From: Ciona intestinalis
Taxonomy: Eukaryota; Chordata; Ascidiacea; Phlebobranchia; Cionidae
Reading direction: 5' to 3'
NCBI RefSeq assembly: GCF_000224145.3
Contig: NC_020166.2
Location: 7,574,701-7,638,700, forward strand
Length of the DNA stretch: 64,000 nt
The notes below the pieces were generated by a model. It was given only the letters and a program-made list of their open reading frames with translations, ran no database searches and was not told the DNA's origin. Below are positions 1-12,651 of the stretch, piece after piece; within the stretch, counting starts at the first letter, position 1; every line of letters begins with the position of its first letter. Position numbers and translations under genes: made by a program.

Positions 1-239
1 TTACATATGTTCGTATAAGAGATTATATAAAACAAAAGATTTTCGAATAGTCTATTACCTAAGCTTGATGCTGTGTGTGAATAAGTTACCCATTTCAGCT
101 TATGTCTGTTACCGACATTGTATATGCAGGTGGAGAATAAACATTTTATGTCTATAAAAAACATTTAGTGTTTCGTCACAGACAGTTGTTGGATATTGTG
201 TCCATCGAAGACTATATAAGATGTTTTAATGTCCATGTC

Positions 240-1718
240 TACTAAAAAAATGTTTTTTTTTAGATATTTTTTTTTGTTTTTTTAGGTCTTTTTAATTTTT
301 TTGTGTTGTTTTCATGTTGTTTTTAAAACGCTTTTACACGAATTTTTATTTTATTTTTTTTACAAAAACTTCTTTTTTTAAAAAATGACATAAAACGAAA
401 TAAAAAAATCATAATTTTGTATTTTTTTTATTTTTTCTTATGATTGTTTTAATTTTTTCTTATGTATTCCTACATAAGATTTTTAATTTATTCCGTGTAT
501 TTTTCATTTTTCTTATTTCTCGTAATATTTTATTTCCAGTATTGTTTAATTTTTTATGTATATACACGAAATTTTTATTTTTTTACATGTAATTTTTTTA
601 TTTTTTTTGATGTATATGTATATTTAAATTTTTCATGCATGTAAATACACTGGATTTTTCATTTTTTCATCATTTTTTTTTAATTTTCCGGTGTATTTTT
701 AAAATTTTCATCATGTACGGATACATAAGATTTTTTTTAAAATTTTTCTTATGTCTACGGATAAACGAAATTTTTCAAACGAGATTTTTTACATGTATAC
801 ACACAATTTTTATTTTTTTACATTTATGTTTTAAATTTTTATAATGGATGAATATATAAAATTTTTAATTTGTTCTCATTTTTTTTACTTTTTTTCAATT
901 TTTCTCACGTATCGGATACATGAGATTTTCAATTTTAATTTATGTATTTTTTTAGTTTTTCTTATGTACACAAGATTTTTTTTGTATTTTTTTACGATGT
1001 ATTTTTTTAATTTTTAACATGTATATTTTATCAAGTATATTTAGTTTTTTTTCATGTACATGGATACACGAGATTTTTCATTTTTTTTCATCTAATTTTT
1101 AATTTTTCTGCTGATACATACACAAGATTTTATTTTTTTTCTCATGTATTTTTTAAAATTTCATCATGTACGGATACATGAGACTTTTTTTCATCCATTT
1201 TTTAAATTTTTTGTATGTATACATATACAACACTTTAATTAATTTATTTATTCTTATATTTTTTTAATTTCGTCTTGTACGGATACATAAGATTTATTTG
1301 ATTTTTTTTAGTTTTTCTTATGTATATGAATACACATAATTTTTTTCTTTCTTATGTTTTTTTTTTAATTTTTCTCATGTCTACGGATACACGAATTTTT
1401 TTTACTTTTTTTCATGTATTTTTTTATATTTTTTTATGTATACTATACACAAGGTTTTAATTTTTTCATGTATTTATTAAATTTTTATCATGTATATTTC
1501 TTATGTATAATTAGTTTTTTTCATGCATACTTTTACATGTATTTTTAATTTTTCTCATGGATACGGATACACAAGAATTTTTATTTTTTCATCTATTATT
1601 TTAAATTTTCTCTTGTTTAAATACGCAAGATTTTAAATTTTTTCCCATTTTTTTTTTTTAGTTTTTTATGTATATGATACCCATGATTTTTTACTTTTTT
1701 TCTTTAAAAAAATTTCTT
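240..1718. repeat. T-rich degenerate satellite
   Basis: About 1.5 kb of very T-rich plus strand. Variants of 'ACGGATACACGAGATTTTT' and 'TTTTTCATGTATTTTT' return every few tens of bases, with heavily drifted spacing. No coding frame holds through it, and the small ORFs here are low-complexity Phe/Ile/Tyr strings. It runs straight into the 724-base gap at 1719, so the true array is probably longer than shown. Confidence 0.75.
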
Positions 1719-2442
1719 NNNNNNNNNNNNNNNNNNNNNNNNNNNNNNNNNNNNNNNNNNNNNNNNNNNNNNNNNNNNNNNNNNNNNNNNNNNNNNNNNN
1801 NNNNNNNNNNNNNNNNNNNNNNNNNNNNNNNNNNNNNNNNNNNNNNNNNNNNNNNNNNNNNNNNNNNNNNNNNNNNNNNNNNNNNNNNNNNNNNNNNNNN
1901 NNNNNNNNNNNNNNNNNNNNNNNNNNNNNNNNNNNNNNNNNNNNNNNNNNNNNNNNNNNNNNNNNNNNNNNNNNNNNNNNNNNNNNNNNNNNNNNNNNNN
2001 NNNNNNNNNNNNNNNNNNNNNNNNNNNNNNNNNNNNNNNNNNNNNNNNNNNNNNNNNNNNNNNNNNNNNNNNNNNNNNNNNNNNNNNNNNNNNNNNNNNN
2101 NNNNNNNNNNNNNNNNNNNNNNNNNNNNNNNNNNNNNNNNNNNNNNNNNNNNNNNNNNNNNNNNNNNNNNNNNNNNNNNNNNNNNNNNNNNNNNNNNNNN
2201 NNNNNNNNNNNNNNNNNNNNNNNNNNNNNNNNNNNNNNNNNNNNNNNNNNNNNNNNNNNNNNNNNNNNNNNNNNNNNNNNNNNNNNNNNNNNNNNNNNNN
2301 NNNNNNNNNNNNNNNNNNNNNNNNNNNNNNNNNNNNNNNNNNNNNNNNNNNNNNNNNNNNNNNNNNNNNNNNNNNNNNNNNNNNNNNNNNNNNNNNNNNN
2401 NNNNNNNNNNNNNNNNNNNNNNNNNNNNNNNNNNNNNNNNNN
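1719..2442. other. Assembly gap (724 N)
   Basis: Unsequenced. The left edge is T-rich satellite and the right edge is unique AT-rich sequence, so the gap probably holds more satellite. Any ORF reading through it is an artefact. Confidence 0.99.
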
Positions 2443-2499
2443 TAACCATAGAAGCAAGGTTTTAGAAATAAAGGCACGCTTTAAACTGTTGTTGAATAT

Positions 2500-2692
2500 A
2501 GTAGGTTGGGGGAAGATGGAACACTTTAGCACATAATATCTAAATATCCTGATCGTATTTTAAACAATTAACAACGGTCTATGGGAGTCGTTGGGAGAGA
2601 GTTTTAAATTGTTTAAAAGTTTTTTGTTTACTACCAAATGGGTTGAGAAAAATAGAATGAAAAGGAGTCCCATCTTTCCCCACCCTGCTATA
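2500..2692 (+). mobile_element. MITE copy 1 (~200-bp TIR family)
   Basis: Starts TATAGTAGGTTGGGGG and ends CCCCACCCTGCTATA. The interior carries the family core (cataatatctaaatatcctg ... ggtctatgggagtcg ... accaaatggg). No coding capacity. The terminal TATA makes a TA target duplication likely. Confidence 0.85.
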
Positions 2693-3209
2693 TATTAAGA
2701 AATATGCTGTGACTTCTATGCTAGAAATAAAACTGATGACAAAACAGCAATTTTGAAAAATTTCGCGAGCACACAAACATAAAATACACCTTCAGTTGTT
2801 TGGATTGAAAATTGTTGGTGTTAGGTAGATAGGACAACTTATGGAATAGCTTGTGGTATTTTATAAAGTAGTGTGGGTAGTACCTTGGGTGTATGTAATA
2901 GCAAAAAGTCTGATGAGATCAGACGATGTAATAGCAAAAAGTTTGATGGGATCAGTCGATTATGAAACAATAAATGAAAAGTTATGGAACAACAAAGGTA
3001 ACAGAAATTAAATTGCATATAAGGGAAACAGACATGGAACAAATATTATTAATTTACTTGCAAAGTGGTAGATCGTCTTGCTGACAACATAGAGTAAGAA
3101 AATAAACAAAATTTCGCACAAAAAGACACAAACCAAGTATAAAGCCAAAATAAATTTTCAGTGAAAAATTGGAACACATTCTATATATAACATGAATATG
3201 GGATGCAAT

Positions 3210-3394
3210 ATAGAGGTGTGGGGAAAGATAGGACACTTTTAGCAAATAATATCTAAATATCCTGATCGTGTTTTAAACAATTAACAACGGTCTAGAGGAG
3301 TCGTTAAGATACAGTTTTATAATTCCTTTGTTTACTACCAAATGGAAGAAGGAAATAGAATGAGTAGGTGTCCCATCTTCCCCCACCCTACTAT
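3210..3394 (+). mobile_element. MITE copy 2
   Basis: Same core and orientation as the copy at 2500. The left end is worn (TAGAGGTGTGGGG); the right end is good (CCCCCACCCTACTATA). Confidence 0.85.
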
Positions 3395-3465
3395 AACTAA
3401 CACTGTGGTAATTTTTTTTTTAAATTTGGAACATATTTTTCAAATTTGGAACAAAAACTAGAAAT

Positions 3466-6400
3466 TTACGATAAATTATCTCCGGCGTCTAGCGCCAATC
3501 GGTGGTTGATTTCTTTGGTTCCAAAAAAGAGAGCAATGAATCCGACACCAAAACAACCAAGCAGGAGATAGTTTGCGAAGGTTACATCTGGGAAGAAATG
3601 ATAAAATCATTAAATTCATTAATCTCAATAATGATAAATTAAATTCATGTGTAATCTTTTTAATGAATTTTGTCATACAGTTTACATTTTTAAATTAGTA
3701 TAATTGTTTAATACCAAAGTATACCTAAAATATTTTTACCAAAATGCCTATTTTCAGCCCTTTTAAACAAAAAAATTATTAAATTAAAATTCAGAGTCAA
3801 AATGCAAAAAAAATGAAAGATTTCTTTAAAAAAAAACAAAAAAATGATTCAAATCGTAGAAAATGTAAAAAAATCAACAATATTACTCTTACCACTTGAA
3901 ACTTTGAGGCCTATCAAGAAAACAAATGAACAGATGTTATAAAACCACACAAGTACAGATGTGGATGTAGCTTCACTGACAGGGTAGGCTGAATCAGCAG
4001 CTAACTCCATACCAAGTGGTACAGCAGCATTGATTGCGATCCAAGGATTATCATAGTCGTCCATATTTCCACTAGAATAAAATATTTTTTTTTACAAAAT
4101 TTTTTTGGGANNNNNNNNNNNNNNNNNNNNNNNNNNNNNNNNNNNNNNNNNNNNNNNNNNNNNNNNNNNNNNNNNNNNNNNNNNNNNNNNNNNNNNNNNN
4201 NNNNNNNNNNNNNNNNNNNNNNNNNNNNNNNNNNNNNNNNNNNNNNNNNNNNNNNNNNNNNNNNNNNNNNNNNNNTTTAAATTTTTCGAGACATTTTTTT
4301 CTCGTTTTTAATTTTAAAGAGAGAAAAAATGAAATTTACAGAGAAATGGTCATATGGCACACAAAAACAATATTCACAAAAATAAACAATTCCCAGTATA
4401 TTATATATTTTTTACTTTAAATTAAATGATAAATCTAAAACCTTTTCCTGGCTTGAATGGATCCACATTAACTGATGGTAGGCAGAGAAGAACGAAATAT
4501 AGAAACGCAAGAAAACTGACGATAAATAAGATCGACAACATTGTTTTCATTCTTCCTTTCAATCGATCAGTAAACCTAGGAAAAAAATCTTTTCTTTTAT
4601 TTTGAGTTTTTTTGCCATTTTAGAGAATGCTTGTAAACACATTGTGCTGGTACTTGACCAGAGAAAAAAGCAGTAAAATTTGTTCTACAACAAATTTAGA
4701 TTTGGTAAGTTATACATCTCAATTAAACTTTTGAGTTATATTTTGCCTATGAATGATTTCTTATATGTTAGAAGTTGGAACCACATAGTATAGGCCATAT
4801 TCTAGTCATACAGTCGTACATATACACCACCATCTGCCCACTATTTCTGTGGGTTTACCAATAGACCTCATGCCTACAGATGAGTTAGTTGCATTGAATA
4901 CGCAGTACGCGCTGAATGTAATATTGATCTGTTTTCAATTAAACCAGTGGTTGTCGAACTGTGGTACCTCAATTTAAGTCGGTCACATTCATACAAGCAT
5001 GTTGCTATCATAAGTGGAATTTCAAAAGTTAAACATAAATTAAAGCATTTCGAGAAAATGAAATTGTTTTCCCAATATTGCATAAATTTTAGTAAAGCAG
5101 TTTTTCGAAAAAAAAACATCAAAAAAACGCCAAAAATATCATAAAACCATTAGAAAGTTGAAAAAAATATTTCCAGGAATTTTAGTTATTAAAAAACAAT
5201 AATTAAAACTTACCAGCCAACAAACATCCCAGAAGCACAACCAATCAACGTCATCATGAAACCGATAAAATCCGATTCATTCTATAAAAGTTTTTCAAAT
5301 ACCATAAATAAAGTTATGTTTTTTTATAAGTGAATTTAAAGTTATGCTTTTCATAAGTGAATTTAAAATTATGCTTTTCATAAGCGAATTTAAAGTTATG
5401 TCGATTAGCTTTAATTTGTTTCCTATTATGTCTTACCCACCTGTTTAACTTTCAAAGGTTTAAGAATAATTGCCATCACCCCCGTCCAGCCACCCCACGT
5501 ACCAAATATTATTGAAGTAACGAAAGCAACAACCAAATACTGCCTATGGTGTCTGAGTGACAGAATCCCACTCTGGAAAAAAAAGGAATAAAAAATATTT
5601 GTAACAAGCAAAACAATTATGCAGCAAAAACGAGTAAAATTGACTTGATGTTTACATAAATTAAAAGAGATTACAGAGTTATTATCATTAGCAAGTAAGA
5701 TAATCCTGCTTTAAAAGCACCTAAACAATTTGAAGATTTAAATATTGATTACAAAGTCTAAAGTTCAAAAACAATTGCTTTCCCACCATTATACTTTAAA
5801 TTTTTTGTATGGAACAAATTTAAAAACAATTTAGTTCATATTTTTACAACAATATTAGTCTTTTCCTACAGTAAAATACATATTAATCAGCTGTAAAACA
5901 TCGGGCCTTCTCTATTTCTTTTTTTGCCAAAATAAGCCCAATATATTATAAATATAAACATACCATTAAACTCATTCTAGCTTTGGATGCCGAGACACTA
6001 GGGGGGGTTGGTGGTTTCTTCGGAAAGAAAATCATCATAGCGATGAAATTTGCCGCAGCAAGACCAAACTCTAGATACATGACAGCCTGTATTTCATGTC
6101 TAGAAAATATATATAAGGATCTTTGGTGAACCTACACAGTATATTTAGTTACAGCTTGCATGACGGAATGGCTAGACTAATTTTTTAAATGGTATTATAC
6201 TTCTCTTGTTAAAAGCATATTATTACAGTTGGGTTTTAAACAGAATCGATTTAAAAAAGGTTAAAAAATACTTCAAAAACACACACACACACATATATAT
6301 ATATATACATATGTTTAAAGATAGATTTTTATTTTAAATTAACATTCAGAATTAAATATATTAAAAGTTATAAAAAGGTATATATATATATATATTTAAT

Positions 6401-9400
6401 ATTGTTATATCGAATGCAAAACTGACAATAATGCTTAAATTATTTTTTAAAGTAAAAACAAGCAAAAATAGAAAAACAACTGTTCAATAAAGGTTTAGCG
6501 TATAATAATGTTTATATTTTCATAATATTAACATTTATATCCTATCTCTGTTTAATGAACAATAATTAATTAATATGTCATGTAAGTTTACTGCTCCAAA
6601 ATGAGATTTAGTTACAAACAAAATTTGATGCAAATTTCAACTTAAACTTACCTTATTTTAAATATCTCAAAACATGAACTGTTGACTGGCAACGAATGTT
6701 TAGAAACATTAAAACAAGAAATGTTAAGCGTTGAGTTGGGAGGCTCACTCACAAATAAAGGGCCGATAATATAAGCAGCTCCAGTGCCTGAAATACAGAA
6801 TTTTATTGCCATGACCAATGAGAATAAAGTATATATATATATATAAATTATAAAAATTTGTTTTTTAATATTTTTTAAATTTTTATTGCCATAAAGGGTA
6901 TTTATTATATTACTAGTAGAAGGTTTACATATCAGTATTATAAGCAGTAATGCATGATTGTGTATTTGTTTATTTATTTTAATATTTATAGACTTTTCAT
7001 TTAGTATACTGTTATGTTTCAATGCAAACTTTAATATTCTATAGTTAAGTTCTAAATGCAGAATTATTTTTAAAACACAGTCTGAAGACTTATGTAGGCA
7101 AAGTTCAATTAACAAACACAGACATGCCACGAGGTAGAATGGTAGTTGAATCATTAATAGAATGTATGTTTGAAGGAATGCCAATATAAATACAACATCT
7201 ATAAATAGATTGTAAGTCCTTTGTTACACAGGTTGACAATCTAGTTCAGTGGTTGAATGATAGAATGAATGAATGTAACTTACTTTATCCTCGTGTGGCC
7301 GGAAAACGACAGTCGTTATCACACGAGTGTGCACCTCGTGCCAGTTGACGAGTTACCATGTATGTTACTTTGTGGGTGATTATATTTGTTTGGATTTTTT
7401 TATTTTTTTTTATTTATGGCTGATAAATTAGACAACCCATTAGTGCCCACTGGGTTGGAGCAATTGCCCGTTAAGTGTCTTGTCCAAGGACACATACGCC
7501 AACAATGGTAGCAGCGTCGAGCCTTGAACCCATTACCTCTGGGTTACAGGCAGGCGCGCTAATCACTATACCACGGCGCCGGGCAGGTTCTTAAACATTT
7601 TTGTATGCTTTGCCCTTTTAACAAAGATGCTTATCAGATTTACCCCCAATATGTAATTTGGCGCTCATTTATTAAAAAAGCAAAAACAACTAATTACATC
7701 AGTTATATTTAATGCGTTAGATGCGCTAGCTTTCGGCAACGAGTTGTTGCTGGTAAAGTATAACAATTTGCATAATTTTTCTGTGTCGCGTCAACTGACT
7801 TTAATTTTTATTGGTAGCGCATTTACCCTCTAAATCCGAGGAATTTACTTTCAGGGGTAAATTTACCCCAGTTTAAGAAATGCTGATCTAGTAAGTAAAG
7901 TGTTTATTTAGTGCGAAATTTGTAATTAAAGACAAACTTTTTCACTTAAACAAAGAAATTATCTATCACAAAACATATTAAACAATAATGTGCAAATATA
8001 TTATATAAGAAAACATATTTTTATTTGTAAGTGAAATACCTAACTTTAAATTATCCAAAAAATAGAAACATGTCAAACAAAAATAACTCACCCCAAATAT
8101 ATGAATATATTTCTACAAAATAAGACTCACCAAAATAGTTAAATAAAGTTGTAATTCCTGTTGCCGTGATACGCTCTGCTGGCGGGAACCATACATTAGA
8201 TAACATTGGTGGAACAGCCATTACCGGACAACCAGCAATTCCATTTAAAAACTGAGCCACATGAATTACGCTGTGTTGAGAAATTAAAATTTAATGAAAT
8301 TATTTTTTTTTCCTCATTTAATTTTATAAAAACATTAGAAATTACCTATATATAGATATATATATACTAATTTCATTAAATTTTATTTTTTCAACTTAAT
8401 AAATGGAAATAAACATCTGGTATTCATTTATTTGCTGTTTAATGTTGTTTTAGTGGCAGGTGTTGTTACATTTTATTTACGTTGCTGTTGCCATAGGATC
8501 TGAGATTCAGACCAGAGTTGGCCTATTACCCTAAGCACCTACATATCACCTGTCTAACAGGTGCAACTCAAGGAAAAAAAATATTTAGTTGTGCATGGCC
8601 TGAATATCAGATCTCATGGCATAGCAAGCTGTAGGACCTCAGCCATGCTAAATAAAACATATGTGTTTCATAAGATACTATAAGACAAATACTGTACAGA
8701 AAACTATGGGGTAAGATGGGATGGCGTACCTGAACTCCATATTTCCTGATTGTGTTTTGAACAATTAACAACTCTTTTAAAGTCATGGGCTATGGTTATA
8801 TAATTCTGTAAATATTCTTTGTGTACTGCCAAATTGGAAGAGAAAAGAGAATGAAAACATGTGCCCTCTTCTACTATATAAATTTGTACTATACTAACCG
8901 CCCAACTCATTCTACTATATAACCACTATTCTACCATACTACTATATAATTAAATATGCTATAAGACTTACTATTGAAGTATATGGTTGGGCAAGGGTAA
9001 ACATCGTAGTCCTGTTGCTATAGCGACAAGGAAGGCACCGGACACAACAGTTAACCTAAGACCTTTAATTTGTAGCAGCCACATGTAGAATGGCATTGTG
9101 ATTATGAAAGATATGGGACCCCAGTTGGTGAGAAGTTCTGTATCGCCTGTGAGGTTGAAAAATTGAGTAATGTTGAACACAATGTTAAAATTTTTATTAC
9201 ATTATATTCATATTATTTCTAAAGACTTGAGAGTAACTTTTTATGGAAAATCTTTTGTCCTTCATAAGCATGTTATAAGAACTGTTTTTTAACATTTTTC
9301 CGAATCTCTTAATTTAGTAAACTATTCTAATTTTTTTTACTATAACCAAAGAGGCAAATAATGTCATTCATTCATTCAGTTAAACTGTACTTATTTTTAT

Positions 9401-10262
9401 ATTAAACACAAAAATGTAAATATAATAATATAAAATGTTGTGATAACGTATATCCAACTCACTTTTTGTAAAACCAATTGCTGCTTCAGCCGAATCATCA
9501 ATCGGACTCCATGTGTTCCATACAGCTCCTTGCAACAGGCCTTGTACAGCAAATATAAGACATATATACCATCTGTACCAGTACACAGTAAATTCTTCAG
9601 TTTTAACATCTTCTTTATAATTTATTGGCTTGTTTTCATTGAGGAGATCATGGTCCTGGTATAATAAGTATAAAAAAAAAATTAAAAAGTTTGGCATCAT
9701 AATTATTGTTTCATTTTCGTGCAATTAGTGTTTTATAAAATGAGATGGTTTTTCTTTGTGGCGTTAAAACAATATTCAAGTGTTTTAATAAATGATGCAA
9801 AACAACAAAGTTCTGTTAACCTAGTTTTAGTTGTTATCAGAGCATTAAATTAAAGTTGCTACTTCCTTAGATAAGCTGCTTTATTGTTGCGCACAAAACG
9901 TATAAAAAATTTACAAAAAAATATATTCTGGATAATTATATTCAAAATTACCAAGCCATTTTATTATTTTTAACATCAAATTTCTTGCATGCCCAATTTC
10001 AAGAACAAAAGTAAACTTTAGTTTTAATAAATAGTGCTATTTCAAAAATTACAGAAAATTAAAATAAACATCAATATTTTGAATTTTAAAAAATCCCCCA
10101 AAATTAAACCAAGATCATTCTTTCGGAAACAAAAAATAAATAAACAGCTGTGTTTTTTAAAAAAAAGGAAATTTAAACAAATACCGTTAAGCTCTCTTGA
10201 GATGTAGATCCATAAGATTTACTGTCAGATATAAGAGGTTCATTTTCATTTTCGATGGTCAT
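3466..10262 (-). CDS. SLC49A4: SLC49A4/DIRC2-like lysosomal MFS transporter
   Basis: Twelve-helix major facilitator protein of the SLC49 family, close to vertebrate DIRC2. Coding exons (minus): 10185-10262, 9463-9655, 8972-9146, 8131-8270, 6652-6787, 5964-6099, 5441-5572, 5214-5281, 4442-4575, 3893-4071 and 3466-3587. Family landmarks are GAVWNTWSPIDDSA after helix 1, LLTNWGPI before helix 2, PKKPPTPPSVSASKAR in the central loop and YPVSEATS near helix 10. The N-terminus carries ENEPLI, an acidic dileucine-type signal like the one that sends DIRC2 to lysosomes. An NST site lies in the lumenal loop. Phases match at every junction but one: exon 4442-4575 ends in phase 1 while exon 3893-4071 needs phase 2, and the start of helix 10 is missing. 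One exon is therefore probably inside the gap at 4111-4275. Without it about 490 residues are visible. Substrate is not readable from sequence; vertebrate SLC49A4 has been linked to pyridoxine export. Confidence 0.88.
4111..4275. other. Assembly gap (165 N) inside the transporter gene
   Basis: Lies in the intron where the transporter's reading phase fails to match and where the start of helix 10 is absent, so it probably hides a coding exon of 3n+1 bases. Confidence 0.99.
5313..5402. repeat. Short tandem repeat, ~28-bp unit, 3 copies
   Basis: Three drifted copies of a unit around 'AAAGTTATGCTTTTCATAAG', in the intron just upstream of exon 5214-5281. Confidence 0.8.
7250..7586 (-). mobile_element. 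SINE A, full length
   Basis: Best full copy of SINE family A. On the minus strand the head starts GGCGCCGTGGTATAGTGATT (box A-like) and has GGTTCAAGGCTC (box B-like), as in tRNA-derived SINEs. The body includes the 'ACGACTGTCGTTTTCCGGCC' segment, and the tail is ATTC repeats. No ORF. It sits in the transporter intron between exons 8131-8270 and 6652-6787. Confidence 0.85.
7586..7883. mobile_element. Non-autonomous hAT-like element, copy 1
   Basis: About 298 bp, ending CAGGTTCTTAAAC on the left and (reverse strand) CAGCATTTCTTAAAC on the right, in the style of hAT ends. The interior includes 'GATTTACCCCCAATATG'. A second copy in the opposite orientation lies at 44606-44925. It abuts the SINE head at 7586, and no clear 8-bp target duplication is visible. 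Confidence 0.65.
8492..8645. mobile_element. SINE B-like fragment
   Basis: Carries worn family B words ('agagttggcctattacccta' on the left, 'tgtaggacctcagccatgct' on the right). No head is visible. Confidence 0.5.
8702..8880 (+). mobile_element. MITE copy 3, degenerate
   Basis: The core is recognisable (cctgattgtgttttgaacaa, aattctgtaaatattctttg) but both ends are eroded. Older than most copies in this window. Confidence 0.7.
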
Positions 10263-10887
10263 TTCCCCAAAGTTTGTAGCAATTTAGATGTCTTTTCCAG
10301 TAAATAAAACTATACAGACTCCATAAATGCACACAGTGTTTCCTGCTACACAGCCACAAATCCTTCTAATAATTGGACACAATTACAGCATTAAGTTATG
10401 TACGGCAAGTGTTGATTCATGTTTTTCACTCAGATTTTAATCACGTTGGTGTATTACTGGTGCAGGTGAATATGACGAAAGACAAAAACTGGCACAAAAA
10501 ATCATTTAATAAAATCTTTTTTTTTTAAATTAGAATTTTAACAATTTTATGTTTTATTCGTTCATAAACAGTATGATCTTACCGATATGGTTGTTTAAAC
10601 ACTTTAGAACAGATAAGGAAACAGGAAATACAATTACAAGTGGACCAGAATGAACCAAGTACATCGAACTTTAAGTATTTACAACAATAAAAGAAACAAC
10701 TAAGCGTGAAAGAATTCTAAATGCGCCAGAATGAATTTTAATGAATGCCAACTATATTCTAGTTTACAACAGTTTGAAGCAAAACTCTAATTTATTTGTA
10801 TGAGAATTTAAAGGGGTAACAGCATGAAGGAAAATATACTCAATATGTCTAGTGTCTAGATGTATCCATTTGACCTATTCTGTAGAA
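10263..10887. other. Intergenic DNA, transporter promoter side
   Basis: About 625 bp between the PP2A-A stop codon and the transporter start, both on the minus strand. It must hold the 3' UTR of the former and the promoter and 5' UTR of the latter. Apart from the poly(A) signal at 10791 I see no repeat or RNA gene. Confidence 0.6.
10791..10796 (-). terminator. Poly(A) signal of the PP2A-A gene
   Basis: AATAAA on the minus strand, about 92 nt past the stop codon at 10888. Confidence 0.6.
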
Positions 10888-12651
10888 TCAAGCCAATGTC
10901 TGTAGGGCTCGCTGTGCAAAGAACTGGACGTCAACATCCTTGTCATGGGTGAGGCGTTGTAGCATTGGTTTCACTTCAGTACTGAGACTTGTACCATCTA
11001 ATTGTAAGCCAACTCTCTCCATGCATTTGCAAACATTGAAACGGACATTAGCGACGTTATCGGTGGAGAGCCGGATAATGGTTGGGAGAATTAGTTTCGT
11101 CAACAGTTCCCCTGAAAGAGCAGTTGCCAATTCGTTCACACAGAAGATTGTTGTCATTCTTCGAAGATAGTTTTGATCTTGAGCCAAGTTGAGGATTTTC
11201 GGCACAACTGTGTCTTTAGCCCAATTCACTCCAAAAGCTTCAACAAGTTTTCTCAGGTTCGTGGTCGCGGCTTCTCGGATTGCAAACACATGATCAACCA
11301 ACCACTGCATGCAAAGCTCATTCAATTTGTCGTCAAAGAACTGCTGGCCCAATTGTGCTGCAAGAAGAGGCATGTGCTCGATAATCGCGAGGCGAACTCT
11401 CCATTTTCCATCCTCTGCAAGTTCCACGATAGCTGGAAGCAGGGATTGAGATAACTGGTCGATTCCGATGACCTCGTTCACGCAGTCGATGTTGGAAATG
11501 ATGTTCAGACGAACATCTGGACATTCATCCTTCAATTGAGTGAGGAAGAGTGGAAGAAGATGCTCAATCGTGTTGTCTTTACCAAGCACTGGAGACAGGC
11601 CCATGATGACTGAAGCAAGAGCAGACTTCACGTGCTGATTTGCATCAGTGACAAGCTCCTTTACATGAGGAAGTATGCTGTTCATGATCACCTGTTCTCT
11701 CTTATCAACTTGAAGGTTCTCACAGAAAGATTTCACTTTGTAAGCGACAGCAGCACGCACTTCAGCCTCACAATCTTTGAGTAAAGCCTGGAAAGCTGGG
11801 ACCAAATGTTGGTGTGTCAGTTGAGGACCAACTGCTTTTTGTAACAAGGTGAATTTATCAGCCAGCATATATCTCACTCGCCAGGACTTGTCTGCTGCTG
11901 CTTCACGGATTGTACCAAGAAGATACTGCTCACATTCACTTTCGTTGAGCAAGTCAGCCATTGTAACACACCCATCCACAGAAAGCAACCTCACTGAGTC
12001 TTGTTCATCGCTTGCCAAGTTATGCAGGAGTGGAATTAAATCTGAAGTGACTTGTTCACGCTCAACAACTTTGGCGAACTCTCCAAGTTTTGAAGCAGCT
12101 GCCCGTCGGACCATTGGAGTGTCGTCGCCGCAAAGATTCCGGAACATGGTGCGTAACTCTTGCTTGAGGGCGCTAGACACACGAGGGTAGACGACGCTAA
12201 ACAGCCCACACGCAGAGGTACGAGATGTAAACCAATCACCAGTTGCTAAACGCTTTATTAATGGGATCATGTAAGCTTCCAAATCATTTGCACTATGATC
12301 ATTAGCAACAGAACGGAGAGAATCAACAGCTTTATCTCTTACTACGGTTTCTTCAACTGTAGAAAGACTCTCTAGTGGTGGGAGTAAGCAATGGGCGAAG
12401 CTGTTACCGCCAACAAGCGGTGTGAATGAACCGAGTTGTTCGGCCAGAGCAAGCAACACTTCATCTTCGTCGCACATGGAGTCTGTAAGGAATGGGATGA
12501 GCTCCGATCTTGTTCTTTCAACTCCAAGTGCCAGTGCTATTGTAGATAGCTTCCGCATACTATTTAATTGTAGTTGGACGTCTTCATTACGTAATTCGTC
12601 AATTAGGACCGCAATCGGGTACAGAGAGTCATCTCCAGCTTCTTCGGCCAT
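10888..12651 (-). CDS. PPP2R1A: PP2A 65-kDa scaffold subunit A (intronless)
   Basis: The scaffold that holds the PP2A catalytic subunit and swaps regulatory B subunits. 587 residues, against 589 for human PPP2R1A, collinear from [20 protein letters not shown] at the N-terminus to [20 protein letters not shown] near the end. The protein is a string of 15 HEAT repeats, visible as about 39-residue helix pairs. Near-invariant stretches include [30 protein letters not shown] and [20 protein letters not shown]. The start is clear: A at -3, G at +4 and conserved N-terminal spacing. The whole frame is one uninterrupted exon, whereas vertebrate PPP2R1A and PPP2R1B have many introns. No poly(A) tract follows the stop. 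Vertebrate A-alpha and A-beta cannot be told apart here, so the symbol names the family. Confidence 0.97.
   Translation of the reverse strand: MAEEAGDDSLYPIAVLIDELRNEDVQLQLNSMRKLSTIALALGVERTRSELIPFLTDSMCDEDEVLLALAEQLGSFTPLVGGNSFAHCLLPPLESLSTVEETVVRDKAVDSLRSVANDHSANDLEAYMIPLIKRLATGDWFTSRTSACGLFSVVYPRVSSALKQELRTMFRNLCGDDTPMVRRAAASKLGEFAKVVEREQVTSDLIPLLHNLASDEQDSVRLLSVDGCVTMADLLNESECEQYLLGTIREAAADKSWRVRYMLADKFTLLQKAVGPQLTHQHLVPAFQALLKDCEAEVRAAVAYKVKSFCENLQVDKREQVIMNSILPHVKELVTDANQHVKSALASVIMGLSPVLGKDNTIEHLLPLFLTQLKDECPDVRLNIISNIDCVNEVIGIDQLSQSLLPAIVELAEDGKWRVRLAIIEHMPLLAAQLGQQFFDDKLNELCMQWLVDHVFAIREAATTNLRKLVEAFGVNWAKDTVVPKILNLAQDQNYLRRMTTIFCVNELATALSGELLTKLILPTIIRLSTDNVANVRFNVCKCMERVGLQLDGTSLSTEVKPMLQRLTHDKDVDVQFFAQRALQTLA

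Larger units (their letters stand above)
2443..3465. other. Non-coding DNA downstream of the transporter
   Basis: Two MITE copies (2500-2692 and 3210-3394) in AT-rich sequence. A short direct repeat of 'AGCAAAAAGT(C/T)TGATG' lies near 2900-2955. No ORF here has a recognisable domain. The 3' UTR of the transporter that stops at 3466 should lie here, but I see no clear AATAAA on the minus strand. Confidence 0.6.

Noticed and set aside
1666-2532. Long ORFs across 1666-2532 on both strands
   Set aside because: They exist only because the N gap contains no stop codons.
6648-7184. 178-codon minus-strand ORF with many Ile/Leu codons
   Set aside because: Only the end (6652-6787) is a transporter exon; the rest is intron read in frame.
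11849-12190. 113-codon plus-strand ORF inside the PP2A-A gene
   Set aside because: Antisense shadow of a highly conserved coding exon, with no domain of its own.
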